Assembly (NCBI GenBank): GCA_045862995.1
Contig: BTVX01000007.1
Location: 62,001 to 126,000, forward strand
DNA length: 64,000 bases
Direction: 5' to 3'
Source of the DNA: UBA2387 sp019454665
Lineage (GTDB): Bacteria > Armatimonadota > Fimbriimonadia > Fimbriimonadales > Fimbriimonadaceae
Below, one piece after another: positions 24,833-32,827 of this stretch. The position numbers and the translations under genes were made by a program. The notes below the pieces were generated by a model, which saw only the letters and a program-made list of their open reading frames with translations, was not told the origin of the DNA and made no database searches. Within the stretch, counting starts at the first letter, position 1. Each line of letters begins with the position of its first letter.

Positions 24833-27676
24833 GTGATCAGGATTCAGACCGTACTGCCCGGGGCCTCTCGACTGACGCCATTGGTGCAGGCGTTCGCGAC
24901 CGGCGGCGGCGGCGTGCTCACCGCGGTCGGGGATGGCAGGTTGCCCTACATCCGCGCGCTGTTCGAAGACGACGAACTGGACGCGATGTCGCTCGGCATG
25001 TTGGTGTCCGATTGTCTTGCTTTGGCCTGCGACCGTCAACCCGCGCAGACGCCGAGGAATCTGCTGCGCGAGTCCGTGGCCAATGTGGCGCGGTCCCTGA
25101 GTTCGCAGAACGTGTTCAAGCCTGTAGCCGAATTCGCGGGCACGCACCGCGTGCTCGCGGACGCGATTGACGAACTTTGGGCACACGGGTGGCAGCCCGA
25201 CGAACTGGAGGAAGCCTGTCGCGGGCAGCGTTGGGAGAGCCGGGTGGATTCGGTGGCTGAAGTCATGCGGGCGGTCGAGGACATCCTGGGTCCGCTGAAC
25301 CTCGAGTCCAACGGCATTCGCGTGCGTTCGCTCTTGGATGGCGAGACCTCGGCCAACCTGCCCTTCGATCGTGTGTTGGTGCTCGGCGCCCACGAAGCCG
25401 AACCGCACCACGTCGAGTTCTTCCGATGGCTCGATGCCCAAGGGGTCTCTGTGGAGTTGGTCGCAGAGGGCCACCCGACGAACGACGCCATGTTCGAAGG
25501 GACGCGCCGCCTCGCCCAACGACTTGGCATCGCGGCCGATTCGCCCGAGGGTTCGCCGTTCGCGCGCTCCCTCTTTGGCGAAGGAACCGGTCCTGACGAC
25601 CGCGAGGTGGTGCTGGCCACCTGTGCCGACCCGTTGGCCGAGTGCGAATGGGCCCTGAGAGACATCGTTCGGCGCGAGCGAGAGGGCATCCCACTGAGCA
25701 GCCAGGGCATCCTCGCCCGTTCGTTGGAGAGCTACGGACCAATGCTGCGGGTGGCGGCTGCGCGGCTGGGCGTGCCCATCCATCTCGCCATGCGCGTCCC
25801 TTTGCTGGACAACGCTTTCGCCCGCCTGACCTTGGGATGCCTCCGATTCTGCGTGACGGGCGCGCTTCGGGACATCGAGCCCCTGATCCAAAGCAGCTAC
25901 CTCGGCCTCGATCGTAAGAATCGTGCGACGCTGCGAGAAGCGGTTCGACAGCATCAAGGGCGCGACCGTCTGTGGGCCGAGCTCGAGTCCTTGCCGCAGA
26001 CGATCCCGGAACTCGCGTGGGTGGGTCGGATGGTCGCGCTCCGGCGGGCGTTCGCCCCGCAATTGCTCGGCTTGGCTGCCTGGTCTCGTCACTTGACGGA
26101 TTGGATCGGCGAAATGCCGTGGCACGAGCAGTCGCTGTTCGGATCGGGGCAGACCCAAGAGCGAGACAAGCGGGCCCAGAACGCCATGCAACGAGCCCTG
26201 GCTCAAGCCGCAACGATCCGCGTGGCGACCGACGACGCCCCGATCACGCTCGATGGGTTCGTCGCCTGTTGCGCCCGCGCGTGGCAAGAAGCCGAAACGA
26301 CGTTGCCCTCCATGCGCGACGGCGTCTTCGTGGTGTCACGAGAGGCCGATCTGCCAGACGTTGACCACCTGGCGGTGCTTGGCGTTTTGGAGGGGGAGTT
26401 TCCCCGTCGTCGGCAGGAGAGCGCGATCTTCGACGACGAGGTCAGAACCGCGCTGGCGGTCGCACGCCCGGACCGCATTCCGCTGCCGCTCTCAACGGAG
26501 CAGGCGTCGCAGGAGCGGGACGAGTTCTATCGCGTGTGCGTTGCCCCTGGCAAATCGCTGTGGCTCAGCTACCCTCTGACCGGCGAAGACCGGGACAACA
26601 TCGCGGCCTTCTACCTTTCAGAAGTCGAACGGGTCGCACCCGGGGCGATCAAGCGCGACTTTCCGAGAACCGGATTGGTGCCGCCCTTGGACGAGTGTCG
26701 AATCCCCGCCGATGCGGAATTGGCGCGAGCGCTGGCGAAGGAGGGGCACAAGCCCTCCCCTCCTTCCCTGGAGTCCATCGAGGCGCGTCTCGCCGTTCGC
26801 CGCGACCCGGCCAAGGGCGTCTCGCCCGCGGAGCTGGCCGATGCCCGAGCCTGTCCGTTCGTTTGGTTCGCCCGCCACCGGACCCCGATCCGCCAGCCGG
26901 GCATCCGAGAGGGATGGAGGAGGCTGCGGCGCATCCCGGTTCGAGCCCGATTGGCGCTCCAAACCGACGAGCAGGCCGCGATCAGCTCCATGGAGCAAGC
27001 TCTGGCCGAACTGGTCGAGCAAAGCCGTCCCTACCTGGAGCCGTTCGAGGCGCGTATGCTCGAGATCGGAGGCCGCCGACTGATCCGGGACTGGACCCTC
27101 CGCGAGTTCGCTGCCCGCGCCCTTTGGGGCCGGGACGAGGACGCCGTACGGTCGGAAGCTCCGCTGGGCGAGGAGCCCTTCAGGGAAACCCTGACCAAAG
27201 CCGACTTGGACGTTCGGCTGGTCGGCCATGTGCCCGCGCTCTCGAAAAAGAACGGGCGGTGGTGCGTGCATCTGGTCGAGAGCAGAAACCTCGGAACGCC
27301 TGCAAACCGAAGGGAGCTGGAGCCGGATGCCCTGCTGTTCGTCGGTTTGCTGGCGGTCGCCACCCCAGGCGCACGACACACTCTCGAAATCGAGACGCTG
27401 TCGGGGCGTCGCTGGCTGTACGTGATGGGCGAAATGGACTTCCGGGAGGACCCGGAACGCAACCTGTTCGTCGTCCACTACCCCGATTACCGCGCCTTCT
27501 GCGAAGAGGTCGTCCGCCACTTGTCTCAGGCCGCAGACCGCGTGTCCAACGCCGAGATCGTTCCCACACCGGGGTCGGTATGCCGATCGTGCACCTATGG
27601 CGAGTGGTGCCGAATGCACCTGGAATACGGTGAAGTCGCTGCCATGGGACCTTCGAGGGAGGACGACGATGGCTGA
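24833..27676 (+). CDS. AddB-like subunit with Fe-S cysteines but degenerate nuclease motifs
   Basis: A 947-residue protein organised like AddB: an inactive UvrD-like helicase body and a C-terminal RecB-type domain. The four cysteines of the AddB [4Fe-4S] cluster are recognisable: Cys674 in ACPF and Cys917-x2-Cys920-x5-Cys926. The nuclease core looks decayed: the expected G-x-x-D is GHVP (Pro801 for Asp) and the D-x-K pair appears as ESR (816-818). AddB with AddA processes double-strand breaks for RecA. GTG 24833 was chosen because of the -10 box and because the protein then begins IRIQTVLPG; ATG 24815 lies upstream. It overlaps the AddA-like gene by 8 bases. Confidence 0.78.
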   Translation: MIRIQTVLPGASRLTPLVQAFATGGGGVLTAVGDGRLPYIRALFEDDELDAMSLGMLVSDCLALACDRQPAQTPRNLLRESVANVARSLSSQNVFKPVAEFAGTHRVLADAIDELWAHGWQPDELEEACRGQRWESRVDSVAEVMRAVEDILGPLNLESNGIRVRSLLDGETSANLPFDRVLVLGAHEAEPHHVEFFRWLDAQGVSVELVAEGHPTNDAMFEGTRRLAQRLGIAADSPEGSPFARSLFGEGTGPDDREVVLATCADPLAECEWALRDIVRREREGIPLSSQGILARSLESYGPMLRVAAARLGVPIHLAMRVPLLDNAFARLTLGCLRFCVTGALRDIEPLIQSSYLGLDRKNRATLREAVRQHQGRDRLWAELESLPQTIPELAWVGRMVALRRAFAPQLLGLAAWSRHLTDWIGEMPWHEQSLFGSGQTQERDKRAQNAMQRALAQAATIRVATDDAPITLDGFVACCARAWQEAETTLPSMRDGVFVVSREADLPDVDHLAVLGVLEGEFPRRRQESAIFDDEVRTALAVARPDRIPLPLSTEQASQERDEFYRVCVAPGKSLWLSYPLTGEDRDNIAAFYLSEVERVAPGAIKRDFPRTGLVPPLDECRIPADAELARALAKEGHKPSPPSLESIEARLAVRRDPAKGVSPAELADARACPFVWFARHRTPIRQPGIREGWRRLRRIPVRARLALQTDEQAAISSMEQALAELVEQSRPYLEPFEARMLEIGGRRLIRDWTLREFAARALWGRDEDAVRSEAPLGEEPFRETLTKADLDVRLVGHVPALSKKNGRWCVHLVESRNLGTPANRRELEPDALLFVGLLAVATPGARHTLEIETLSGRRWLYVMGEMDFREDPERNLFVVHYPDYRAFCEEVVRHLSQAADRVSNAEIVPTPGSVCRSCTYGEWCRMHLEYGEVAAMGPSREDDDG

Positions 27677-29966
27677 AGGAATCGCTCTCGACAAGGATCA
27701 GGCGGCGGTCGTGGCGAGCGACTCCCGAGCCATGGTGGTCAGCGCGGCTGCGGGAGCGGGGAAGACGCGGGTCCTCACCGAGCGTTACCTGTCGCAAGTG
27801 CGCAAGGGCGTGCCGCCGGATCGGATCCTCACGATCACGTTCACGCGAAAGGCCGCCGCAGAGATGAAGCAACGGATCGTCGCGCGGCTGCGCGATGAGG
27901 GGCTGATGGCCGAAGCCCAGGTGGCCGAGACCGGCCCGATCCAAACGATCCACTCGTTCTGCGAACGAACCCTCCGCGAAAACGCCGTCGAAGCGGGTTT
28001 GGACCCGGAGTTCGACATCGCGGCCGATGGCGAGGGCGCGCAGTTCGCCCGCGAGGCGGTTCGCAACACCCTGACCTGGCTCCTCGACGAGTCTCCCGAC
28101 GCTCATTGGCTGGTGGAGCGCATGGCCGAGGCGCGCGGGAGCGAACGCCTCGAGGTTTACGAAGCGCTGCTCGCGGTGGTCGCGGGTCTCGTGGAGTCGC
28201 TGCGGTCGAAGGGGTTGGATGTGGACGAGGTCGAGCGTGTCCATGCCGATCCCGAGGGCCTGCAAGCGCTTTGGGAGAGCGTTGCATTGGATTCGCTCCA
28301 TCCCGCCTGGCGCGAGAGGTTCGACGAGCTCGATCCCACGATGCCCTTTCGACAGCGGGTGCTCGAAGCCGTCAAGCTTCGGCTCGAGGGAGTTCCCCGA
28401 GTCTCCTGGCCTCGAGCCCAGGGAGACGTTGCCCAAGCCGCCCAAGAGTCGTGCGCCCTTGCGAAGCTGGCCGTCGAGGCCTGGCGGGCCTTGGACGCGC
28501 AGATGCAGCGCTCCCAGGAACTCGACTTCGCGGCCCTCGAGCTGCGTGCGATCCGATTGCTGGAAACCTCCCAGGAAGCGCGTCGAAAGCTGGGCGAACG
28601 CTACCGATGCGTCCTGGTGGACGAAGCGCAGGACATGAATCCCCTGCAACACCGGTTGGTCCGCTCCCTCGATCCCGAGTCGCTCATGCTGGTGGGCGAC
28701 ACACAACAGTCCATTTACGGCTTTCGGTACGCCGAGCCGCAGCTCTTCGAGGCGCTTCAGGACGAGTTGCAGGCACACCGGCTGGCCACCAACTATCGGT
28801 CGCGGGAGGGCATCTTGGCGTTTGTGGACGAGGTGTTCAAGCAGATTCAGCAGCCGGGCTATGTCCCGATGTGGCGCTCGAACGGGGACCCCCTGGCCCA
28901 GCCGCCGCCATACGACGGAGTCGAGTTCTGGCGAACCAAGGCGTTCGATCCGGCCCAAACGGCCAAGTGGGTGGCCGAGTTGGTCGGCGAAGGTTTGACC
29001 CCCGCGGACATCGCCGTTTTGACGCACACCAACCGCGAGTGCGCGGCGATCGAGACGGCGCTCAAAGACATCGCCATGCCCTGTCAGGTCATCGGCGGTG
29101 CCGAGCAGTTCTATGCGCGGCTGGAGGTTCGAGATCTGGCCAACGCGATGCGCATCTTGGCCGACCCATACGACGACTTCGCCATGGTTGCCGTCCTGCG
29201 GGGTCCGGCGGTCGAGCTCTCGATGGACTCGATCGCGCTGCTGGCGATGAAGGGCGAGGTGTTCGAAGCCCTGGAGGAGTTCGAGCCGCCCGTCCCCGAA
29301 GACAACGACCGGATCCGGGAGTTCCTCGGATGGTACGAGCCGCTCCGCTCGCACGCCGACCGTCTGCCGGCTTGGGAGGCCCTCAGCGAGTTTCTCGCAC
29401 GGAGCCCCTATCTGGTGCGGCTCGCCAACCGAGCCGGGTGGCGGCAGGCTCTGATGAACACGCGCAAACTGGTGGCCATCGCTTCGCGCGAGGCGCACCT
29501 TGGTCCATTGGAATTCGCGGAGAGGATTCGCGAGGTGCAGCGTATCTCGCACCGCGAAGGCAACGCGCCGATCTTCGACGAGCAGGCTCCCACGATCAAG
29601 ATCATGACGATCCACAAGGCCAAGGGGCTGGAGTTCAAAGCCGTCGTGCTGCCCACGTTCTACCGCGAGCGGAAACAACCCCGTGACCTCGCCTTGCTGG
29701 AAGAGACGCGCGGCCTGATCGTCTCGAACCTCGACAGGCGTCCCGCCTACATGGCCGACTTCGTCAAGCAATCGCTCCTCGATCAGGAGGATGCGGAACG
29801 GAGGCGCGTGCTTTACGTGGCGATGACGCGCGCCAAGGAACGGCTTTGCTTCTGTGGCGACAGAGGCGCGAAGACGGGCACGTTGGCGCAGAAAGTCGTC
29901 TCGGCGATGACACCGCGCTCCAGTCATGGAGCCGAGACGAGTGGATTGCGCTTCCGGGACCCTTGA
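27669..29966 (+). CDS. AddA/UvrD-like superfamily 1 DNA helicase lacking the nuclease domain
   Basis: A 765-residue superfamily 1A helicase. Motif Q (Gln11), Walker A (AGAGKT, residues 28-33), TFTRKAA (Ia), DEAQD (motif II), GDTQQSIYGFR (III), KAKGLEF (V) and YVAMTRAKERL (VI) are all present, so ATPase and helicase activity are expected. The protein ends about 35 residues after motif VI, whereas AddA carries a C-terminal RecB-type nuclease domain of about 250 residues. It overlaps the AddB-like gene by 8 bases, which argues for a heterodimer of AddAB type. The ATG is inside the end of the preceding gene. A tRNA-Ala gene follows after 46 bases. Confidence 0.88.
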   Translation: MAEGIALDKDQAAVVASDSRAMVVSAAAGAGKTRVLTERYLSQVRKGVPPDRILTITFTRKAAAEMKQRIVARLRDEGLMAEAQVAETGPIQTIHSFCERTLRENAVEAGLDPEFDIAADGEGAQFAREAVRNTLTWLLDESPDAHWLVERMAEARGSERLEVYEALLAVVAGLVESLRSKGLDVDEVERVHADPEGLQALWESVALDSLHPAWRERFDELDPTMPFRQRVLEAVKLRLEGVPRVSWPRAQGDVAQAAQESCALAKLAVEAWRALDAQMQRSQELDFAALELRAIRLLETSQEARRKLGERYRCVLVDEAQDMNPLQHRLVRSLDPESLMLVGDTQQSIYGFRYAEPQLFEALQDELQAHRLATNYRSREGILAFVDEVFKQIQQPGYVPMWRSNGDPLAQPPPYDGVEFWRTKAFDPAQTAKWVAELVGEGLTPADIAVLTHTNRECAAIETALKDIAMPCQVIGGAEQFYARLEVRDLANAMRILADPYDDFAMVAVLRGPAVELSMDSIALLAMKGEVFEALEEFEPPVPEDNDRIREFLGWYEPLRSHADRLPAWEALSEFLARSPYLVRLANRAGWRQALMNTRKLVAIASREAHLGPLEFAERIREVQRISHREGNAPIFDEQAPTIKIMTIHKAKGLEFKAVVLPTFYRERKQPRDLALLEETRGLIVSNLDRRPAYMADFVKQSLLDQEDAERRRVLYVAMTRAKERLCFCGDRGAKTGTLAQKVVSAMTPRSSHGAETSGLRFRDP

Positions 29967-30012
29967 CTTCGGGTGCAGGGCGATCGGGGTATCATTGCCT
30001 CCGTCCCCAGGT

Positions 30013-30088
30013 GGGGATGTAGCTCAGCTGGGAGAGCGCTTCCATGGCATGGAAGAGGCCACGGGTTCGAATCCCGTCATCTCCACCA
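30013..30088 (+). tRNA. tRNA-Ala (GGC anticodon)
   Basis: A complete 76-base cloverleaf. Acceptor stem GGGGATG with CATCTCC (one G-T pair), D arm AGCTCAGCTGGGAGAGC, anticodon stem CTTCC/GGAAG enclosing ATGGCAT, T arm with GGTTCGAATCC, and encoded CCA. A TATCAT box at 29990-29995 lies upstream. Its partner -35 is unclear: TTGACT is 21 bases away. Confidence 0.97.
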
Positions 30089-30198
30089 AATCTCCCATTT
30101 TTCGTCCGCCCGCCGGCCGCTTCGTCCATCACAAGACGAACCTCCTCACCCGAACACAGGCGCTCCATCGTGTCCATCCATCTCGCCGGCCGCTCGGA

Positions 30199-30225
30199 AT
30201 AGCACTTTCGTCCCTTGAGTGCCAA
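30199..30225 (+). promoter_or_regulatory. CIRCE operator 1 (HrcA site), degenerate
   Basis: ATAGCACTT and GAGTGCCAA separated by 9 bases. The consensus arms are TTAGCACTC and GAGTGCTAA, so each arm deviates at one or two bases. HrcA, the usual repressor, is not in the window. Confidence 0.8.
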
Positions 30226-30232
30226 TACGTCC

Positions 30233-30262
30233 TTGACACGAGCGTGCCGCGGGACTCAGAAT
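30233..30262 (+). promoter_or_regulatory. Promoter of the groESL operon
   Basis: TTGACA at 30233-30238, an 18-base spacer and CAGAAT at 30257-30262. The perfect -35 lies just behind CIRCE 1, and the -10 overlaps the first two bases of CIRCE 2. HrcA bound at both operators would flank the polymerase site. Confidence 0.65.
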
Positions 30263-30287
30263 AGCAGTCACTGCGCGAGAGTGCCAA
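30261..30287 (+). promoter_or_regulatory. CIRCE operator 2 (HrcA site), degenerate
   Basis: ATAGCAGTC and GAGTGCCAA with a 9-base spacer. It is placed over the end of the -10 box and the probable transcription start, 31 bases before the groES start codon. Confidence 0.75.
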
Positions 30288-30317
30288 TCTCGCGATCAGG
30301 AGGACAAGCAACCACAG

Positions 30318-30608
30318 ATGCCAGCACTCAAACCGCTCGGAGACAAGGTGGTCGTGAAGGTGATGGAGTCGGAGGCCAAGACGGCGTCCGGCATCTACCT
30401 GCCCGACACGGCCAAGAAGAAGCCCCAGGAGGGCGAGGTCGTCGCAGTCGGCAACGGCCGAATTCTCGACAACGGCGAGCGCAACGCCCTGACCGTCAAG
30501 GTCGGCGACCGCGTTCTGTTCAGCAAGTACGGAGGAAACGAAGTCACCGTTGACGGCCAGGATTTCACGATCTTGGACGAAGACCAGGTGTACGCGGTGA
30601 TCGCGTGA
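30318..30608 (+). CDS. groES: Co-chaperonin GroES
   Basis: A 96-residue Cpn10 protein that caps the GroEL cage. The start (LKPLGDKVVVKVME), the mobile loop (KTASGIYLPDTAKKKPQEG) and the GDRVLFSKYGGNEV segment are standard. AGGAGG at 30298-30303 acts as ribosome binding site with a rather long spacing to the ATG. Two CIRCE operators upstream predict heat-inducible control by HrcA. groEL does not follow directly: a four-helix-bundle gene of about 0.5 kb lies between them. Confidence 0.97.
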   Translation: MPALKPLGDKVVVKVMESEAKTASGIYLPDTAKKKPQEGEVVAVGNGRILDNGERNALTVKVGDRVLFSKYGGNEVTVDGQDFTILDEDQVYAVIA

Positions 30609-30621
30609 GCCAACGGAAAAG

Positions 30622-30637
30622 GGAAGAAGGAGGAAGG
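30622..30637 (+). repeat. Left arm of a purine-rich inverted repeat inside groESL
   Basis: GGAAGAAGGAGGAAGG, 14 bases behind the groES stop codon. It matches the reverse complement of 31072-31087 at 14 of 16 positions. The two arms bracket the four-helix-bundle gene. Confidence 0.65.
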
Positions 30638-30646
30638 AAAGAGGAA

Positions 30647-31129
30647 GTGACTTACCGTGGCCAGCGTGTGAGATCGGTGGATGAACTTCGGGTTCATCAG
30701 GCTGCCGTCGCTCTGGCCGTGGATGTTTACGGGGTCACCACTTGCTTTCCGCAGGAGGAGCGCTATGGCCTGATCAGTCAGATGCGGAGGGCAGCCGTTT
30801 CGATCGGCAGCAACCTCGCCGAAGGCTGGGGCCGTGGGAGTCGAGCCAATCTTGCGAACTTCACTCGAATCGCGCGGGGTTCAGCCTATGAGCTACGGAC
30901 GCTGAGCACCATCGCCTCTCGACTCGGCTACCTAGAGACGCCAGAGGGCCTGACCTTGGACGCGCAGATCGCCGAAGTGGCGGCCCTGCTGACCGCGTTT
31001 CTTGAGTCAGTCGAGGCTTCTGGAGTCCAAGAGACCGTTAGCCGCTACGACGAGAGTTTCGATACACAACTCCATCTTCCTTCTTCCATCTTCCTCGATC
31101 CAAAGTCCACCGCACAAGGAGCAATCTAA
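30647..31129 (+). CDS. Four-helix-bundle protein (23S rRNA intervening-sequence type) between groES and groEL
   Basis: A 160-residue protein of the four-helix-bundle family found in intervening sequences of 23S rRNA genes and as free genes. The signature core is visible: LRVHQAAVALAVDVYGVT, QMRRAAVSIGSNLAEGWGR and the third helix FTRIARGSAYELRTL. GTG 30647 has purine-rich ribosome-binding sequence just upstream. A GTG at 30605, overlapping the groES stop, would add 14 basic residues. The biochemical role of the family is unknown. The purine-rich inverted repeat around the gene recalls the terminal stems of rRNA intervening sequences. Its 3' end overlaps the groEL ribosome binding site. Confidence 0.82.
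   Translation: MTYRGQRVRSVDELRVHQAAVALAVDVYGVTTCFPQEERYGLISQMRRAAVSIGSNLAEGWGRGSRANLANFTRIARGSAYELRTLSTIASRLGYLETPEGLTLDAQIAEVAALLTAFLESVEASGVQETVSRYDESFDTQLHLPSSIFLDPKSTAQGAI
31072..31087 (+). repeat. Right arm of a purine-rich inverted repeat inside groESL
   Basis: CCATCTTCCTTCTTCC, pairing with 30622-30637. A second TCCATCTTCC follows immediately, so the arm contains a short direct repeat. It lies within the end of the four-helix-bundle reading frame. Confidence 0.65.
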
Positions 31130-31132
31130 ACC

Positions 31133-32764
31133 ATGCCAGCCAAGCAACTACTCTACGATGAAATCGCCCGAAGGGCGCTCGAACGCGGCGTCAACAAAGT
31201 CGCCGACGCCGTCAAAGTCACCCTCGGTCCCAAGGGCCGCAACGTCGTTCTCGACAAGAAGTGGGGAAGCCCCACCATCACCAAGGACGGCGTGACGGTC
31301 GCCAAGGAGATCGAACTCGAAGACCCCTACGAGAACCTCGGCGCACAGCTGTGCAAAGAGGTCGCCTCCAAGACCAACGACGTCGCGGGCGACGGAACTA
31401 CCACCGCGACCGTCCTCGCTCAGGCCATCGTCAACGAAGGGCTGCGCTACGTCTCCGCCGGGGGCAACCCCATCGCGGTCAAGCGTGGCATTGACCGAGC
31501 CGTGGAAGCCGTGATCGCCGAGATCAAGAAGGTCTCCGAGCCGATCAAGGACAAGGAGCAGGTCGAGTTCGTCGCCACCATCGCGGGCAACGACCCCGAG
31601 ATCGGCAAGCACGTGGCGGAAGCCATGGACAAGGTCGGCAAGGACGGCGTCATCACCGTCGAAGAGTCGAAGGGCCGCGAGACCGCTCTGGAAGTGGTCG
31701 AGGGTATGCAGTTCGACCGGGGCTACATCTCGCCCTACTTCGTCACCGACCCCGAGCGCATGGAGGCCGTCCTTGAGAACGCGCTGATCCTCATCCACGA
31801 GAAGAAGATCACCAGCGCTCAAGACCTCCTGCCGTTCCTCGAAAAGGCCGCCCAAGCGCGACGGCCCATCGTGATCATCGCCGAGGACCTGGAAGGCGAT
31901 GCGCTCGCCACCGTGGTGCTCAACAAGATCCGTGGCGTGCTGCAGATCGTGGCGGTCAAGGCTCCCGGCTTTGGCGACCGACGCAAGGCCATGCTGGAAG
32001 ACATCGCGGTGCTGACCAACGGCCAGTTCATCAGCGAAGACCTCGGCACCAAGCTCGAAAACGTGGAGTTGACCATGCTCGGCACGGCCAAGAAGATCGT
32101 GATCACCAAGGAAGACACCACGATCATCGAGGGCGCGGGCTCGAAGGAAGCCGTCATGGGCCGCATCGAGCAGATCAAGAAGCAGATCGAGAACACCGAC
32201 AGCAACTACGACCGCGAGAAGCTCCAGGAGCGCCTGGCCAAGCTCAGCGGCGGCGTTGCGGTGATCAAGGTCGGCGCGTCCACCGAGACCGAGCTCAAGG
32301 AGAAGAAGCACCGGTACGAGGACGCCCTTTCGGCCACCCGCGCGGCGGTCGAGGAAGGCATCGTGCCCGGTGGCGGCGTCACGCTGCTGTCGGCGGCTTC
32401 GGTCCTCGCCACGCTGGAAGTGGACGGCGACGAGAAGACGGGCGTGAGCATCGTGCGCCGCGCGCTCGAAGAGCCGCTGCGCCAGATCGCCGAGAACGCG
32501 GGCTTGGAAGGCAGCGTGGTCGTCGAGAAGGTGAAGGGCCTTCCGTTCGGCCAGGGCCTGAACGCTGCGACGGGCGAGTACGTCGAGATGACCAAGGCGG
32601 GCATCATTGATCCGGCCAAGGTGACTCGCTCGACGATCCAGAACGCGGCCTCCATCGCGGGCCTCGTGCTCACCACGGAGACGCTGGTGGTCGAGAAGCC
32701 CGAGAAGAAGAAGGCTCCCATGCCCGGCGGTCACGGCGGCGGCATGGACGACATGGACTTCTAA
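31133..32764 (+). CDS. groEL: Chaperonin GroEL
   Basis: A 543-residue Cpn60 that folds proteins in an ATP-driven double ring. The ATP-site segments GRNVVLDKKWGSPTITKDG and DVAGDGTTTATVLA, the apical domain, and GGGVTLL near residue 413 are typical. The C-terminus has the short GGHGGGMDDMDF form of the Gly-Met tail. An AAGGAG ribosome binding site at 31116-31121 lies inside the preceding four-helix-bundle gene, so translation of the two may interact. It is followed by a strong terminator. Confidence 0.98.
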   Translation: MPAKQLLYDEIARRALERGVNKVADAVKVTLGPKGRNVVLDKKWGSPTITKDGVTVAKEIELEDPYENLGAQLCKEVASKTNDVAGDGTTTATVLAQAIVNEGLRYVSAGGNPIAVKRGIDRAVEAVIAEIKKVSEPIKDKEQVEFVATIAGNDPEIGKHVAEAMDKVGKDGVITVEESKGRETALEVVEGMQFDRGYISPYFVTDPERMEAVLENALILIHEKKITSAQDLLPFLEKAAQARRPIVIIAEDLEGDALATVVLNKIRGVLQIVAVKAPGFGDRRKAMLEDIAVLTNGQFISEDLGTKLENVELTMLGTAKKIVITKEDTTIIEGAGSKEAVMGRIEQIKKQIENTDSNYDREKLQERLAKLSGGVAVIKVGASTETELKEKKHRYEDALSATRAAVEEGIVPGGGVTLLSAASVLATLEVDGDEKTGVSIVRRALEEPLRQIAENAGLEGSVVVEKVKGLPFGQGLNAATGEYVEMTKAGIIDPAKVTRSTIQNAASIAGLVLTTETLVVEKPEKKKAPMPGGHGGGMDDMDF

Positions 32765-32785
32765 AGTCTGGTCGGCATTGACGAT

Positions 32786-32823
32786 AAGGTCCCGTGGGTC
32801 GTTCTCGGCCCGCGGGACTTTTC
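32786..32823 (+). terminator. Rho-independent terminator of the groESL operon
   Basis: GTCCCGTGGG pairs with CCCGCGGGAC (one G-T pair) around a 10-base loop. The stem is extended by AAG/TTT pairs and runs into TTTTCGTTCTT. It lies 21 bases after the groEL stop codon and just before the end of the convergent four-helix-bundle gene. Confidence 0.85.
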
Positions 32824-32827
32824 GTTC

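Noticed and set aside
30605..30646. Start of the four-helix-bundle gene at GTG 30605 overlapping the groES stop
   Set aside because: It would add a Lys/Arg/Glu-rich tail encoded by the purine-rich repeat arm, which is unlike the family. GTG 30647 is preferred, though the upstream start cannot be excluded.
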